Source: DATJOQ01 sp050010455 (GTDB taxonomy: Bacteria > Desulfobacterota > Binatia > Binatales > Binataceae). From it: a DNA stretch of 23,434 nucleotides. The notes under the pieces were generated by a model. That model did not search any database. It worked only from the letters and a program-made list of their open reading frames with translations, and was not told where the DNA came from. The first letter of the stretch is position 1. Every line of letters begins with the position of its first letter. The translations under genes were made by a program, and so were the position numbers. Positions 23,324 through 23,434 of the stretch are shown one piece after another. The stretch spans positions 1 through 23,434 of the forward strand of contig JBEKLA010000038.1 in NCBI GenBank assembly GCA_050010455.1, written 5' to 3'.

Positions 23324-23434
23324 CGATTGAAAACGGCAATAATGCTTCAGGCAACGGCGGCGGCGTCGATAACGAGGGCACGCTGAGCGTCACCAACAGC
23401 ACCTTCTCGGCGAACAGCGCGAGCGCTTACGGCG
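23320..23434 (+). pseudogene. Out-of-frame continuation of the CSLREA-type beta-helix gene
   Basis: Read from 23320, the sequence gives LTIENGNNASGNGGG, then VDNEGTLSVTNSTFSANSASAYG, reaching the window edge without a stop. This is the classical repeat expected directly after ATLDLND in these proteins. The two frames would join if one base, for example a second c in gac-ctg-acg, were restored at about 23320. This is either a true one-base deletion that inactivates the gene, or a sequencing or assembly error. The gene continues beyond the window. Confidence 0.75.

Overview
The window is GC-rich bacterial chromosome. Most genes are housekeeping or metabolic, and a few are secreted proteins of low recognisability. 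I see no rRNA, tRNA, phage, transposase or CRISPR. Three traits fit an uncultured, soil-type deltaproteobacterium-like or Binatota-like lineage: Ku/LigD end joining, an F420-type luciferase-like oxidoreductase, and secreted Kelch-like and CSLREA-type repeat proteins. That placement is inference from gene content and needs a phylogeny. Layout, left to right. 1-2180: a strong hairpin, then a luciferase-like oxidoreductase and ku on the minus strand. Ku diverges from ligD (2181-4823, plus) across an AT-rich control region with two dyads, and together they form a complete two-component NHEJ system. 4903-6231 (minus) is a secreted Kelch-like repeat protein. 6406-12079 (plus) is a run of five genes: an alpha/beta-hydrolase-fold protein that lacks its nucleophile serine, guaB, ddl, an rdgB-like pyrophosphatase and a glycosyltransferase. 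guaB is preceded by a leader with nested inverted repeats that ends in an intrinsic-terminator-like hairpin just before its ribosome binding site. From 12099 to 22161 every gene is on the minus strand. In transcription order these are a cysteine-rich exported protein; hemE, hemH and hemY/cgoX (late haem synthesis); dinB (translesion polymerase IV); a NitT/TauT-like ABC system made of a double permease, an ATPase and a separate AAA-associated domain protein, with no binding protein; and a secreted protein with an odd lipobox-like C-terminal segment. A gene-free stretch between hemE and the cysteine-rich gene holds a compact set of nested hairpins. The right end (22832 onward, plus) carries the start of a CSLREA-type parallel beta-helix protein. 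Its frame is broken by what looks like one missing base and is cut by the window edge. Functional themes are DNA repair (Ku, LigD, DinB), nucleotide metabolism and pool cleaning (GuaB, RdgB), cell wall (Ddl, perhaps the glycosyltransferase), haem, and cell-surface proteins. The best candidates for something undescribed are the guaB leader, the hemE-upstream structured element, the nucleophile-less hydrolase, and the cysteine-rich duplicated exported protein. I found no clear multi-gene novel system.
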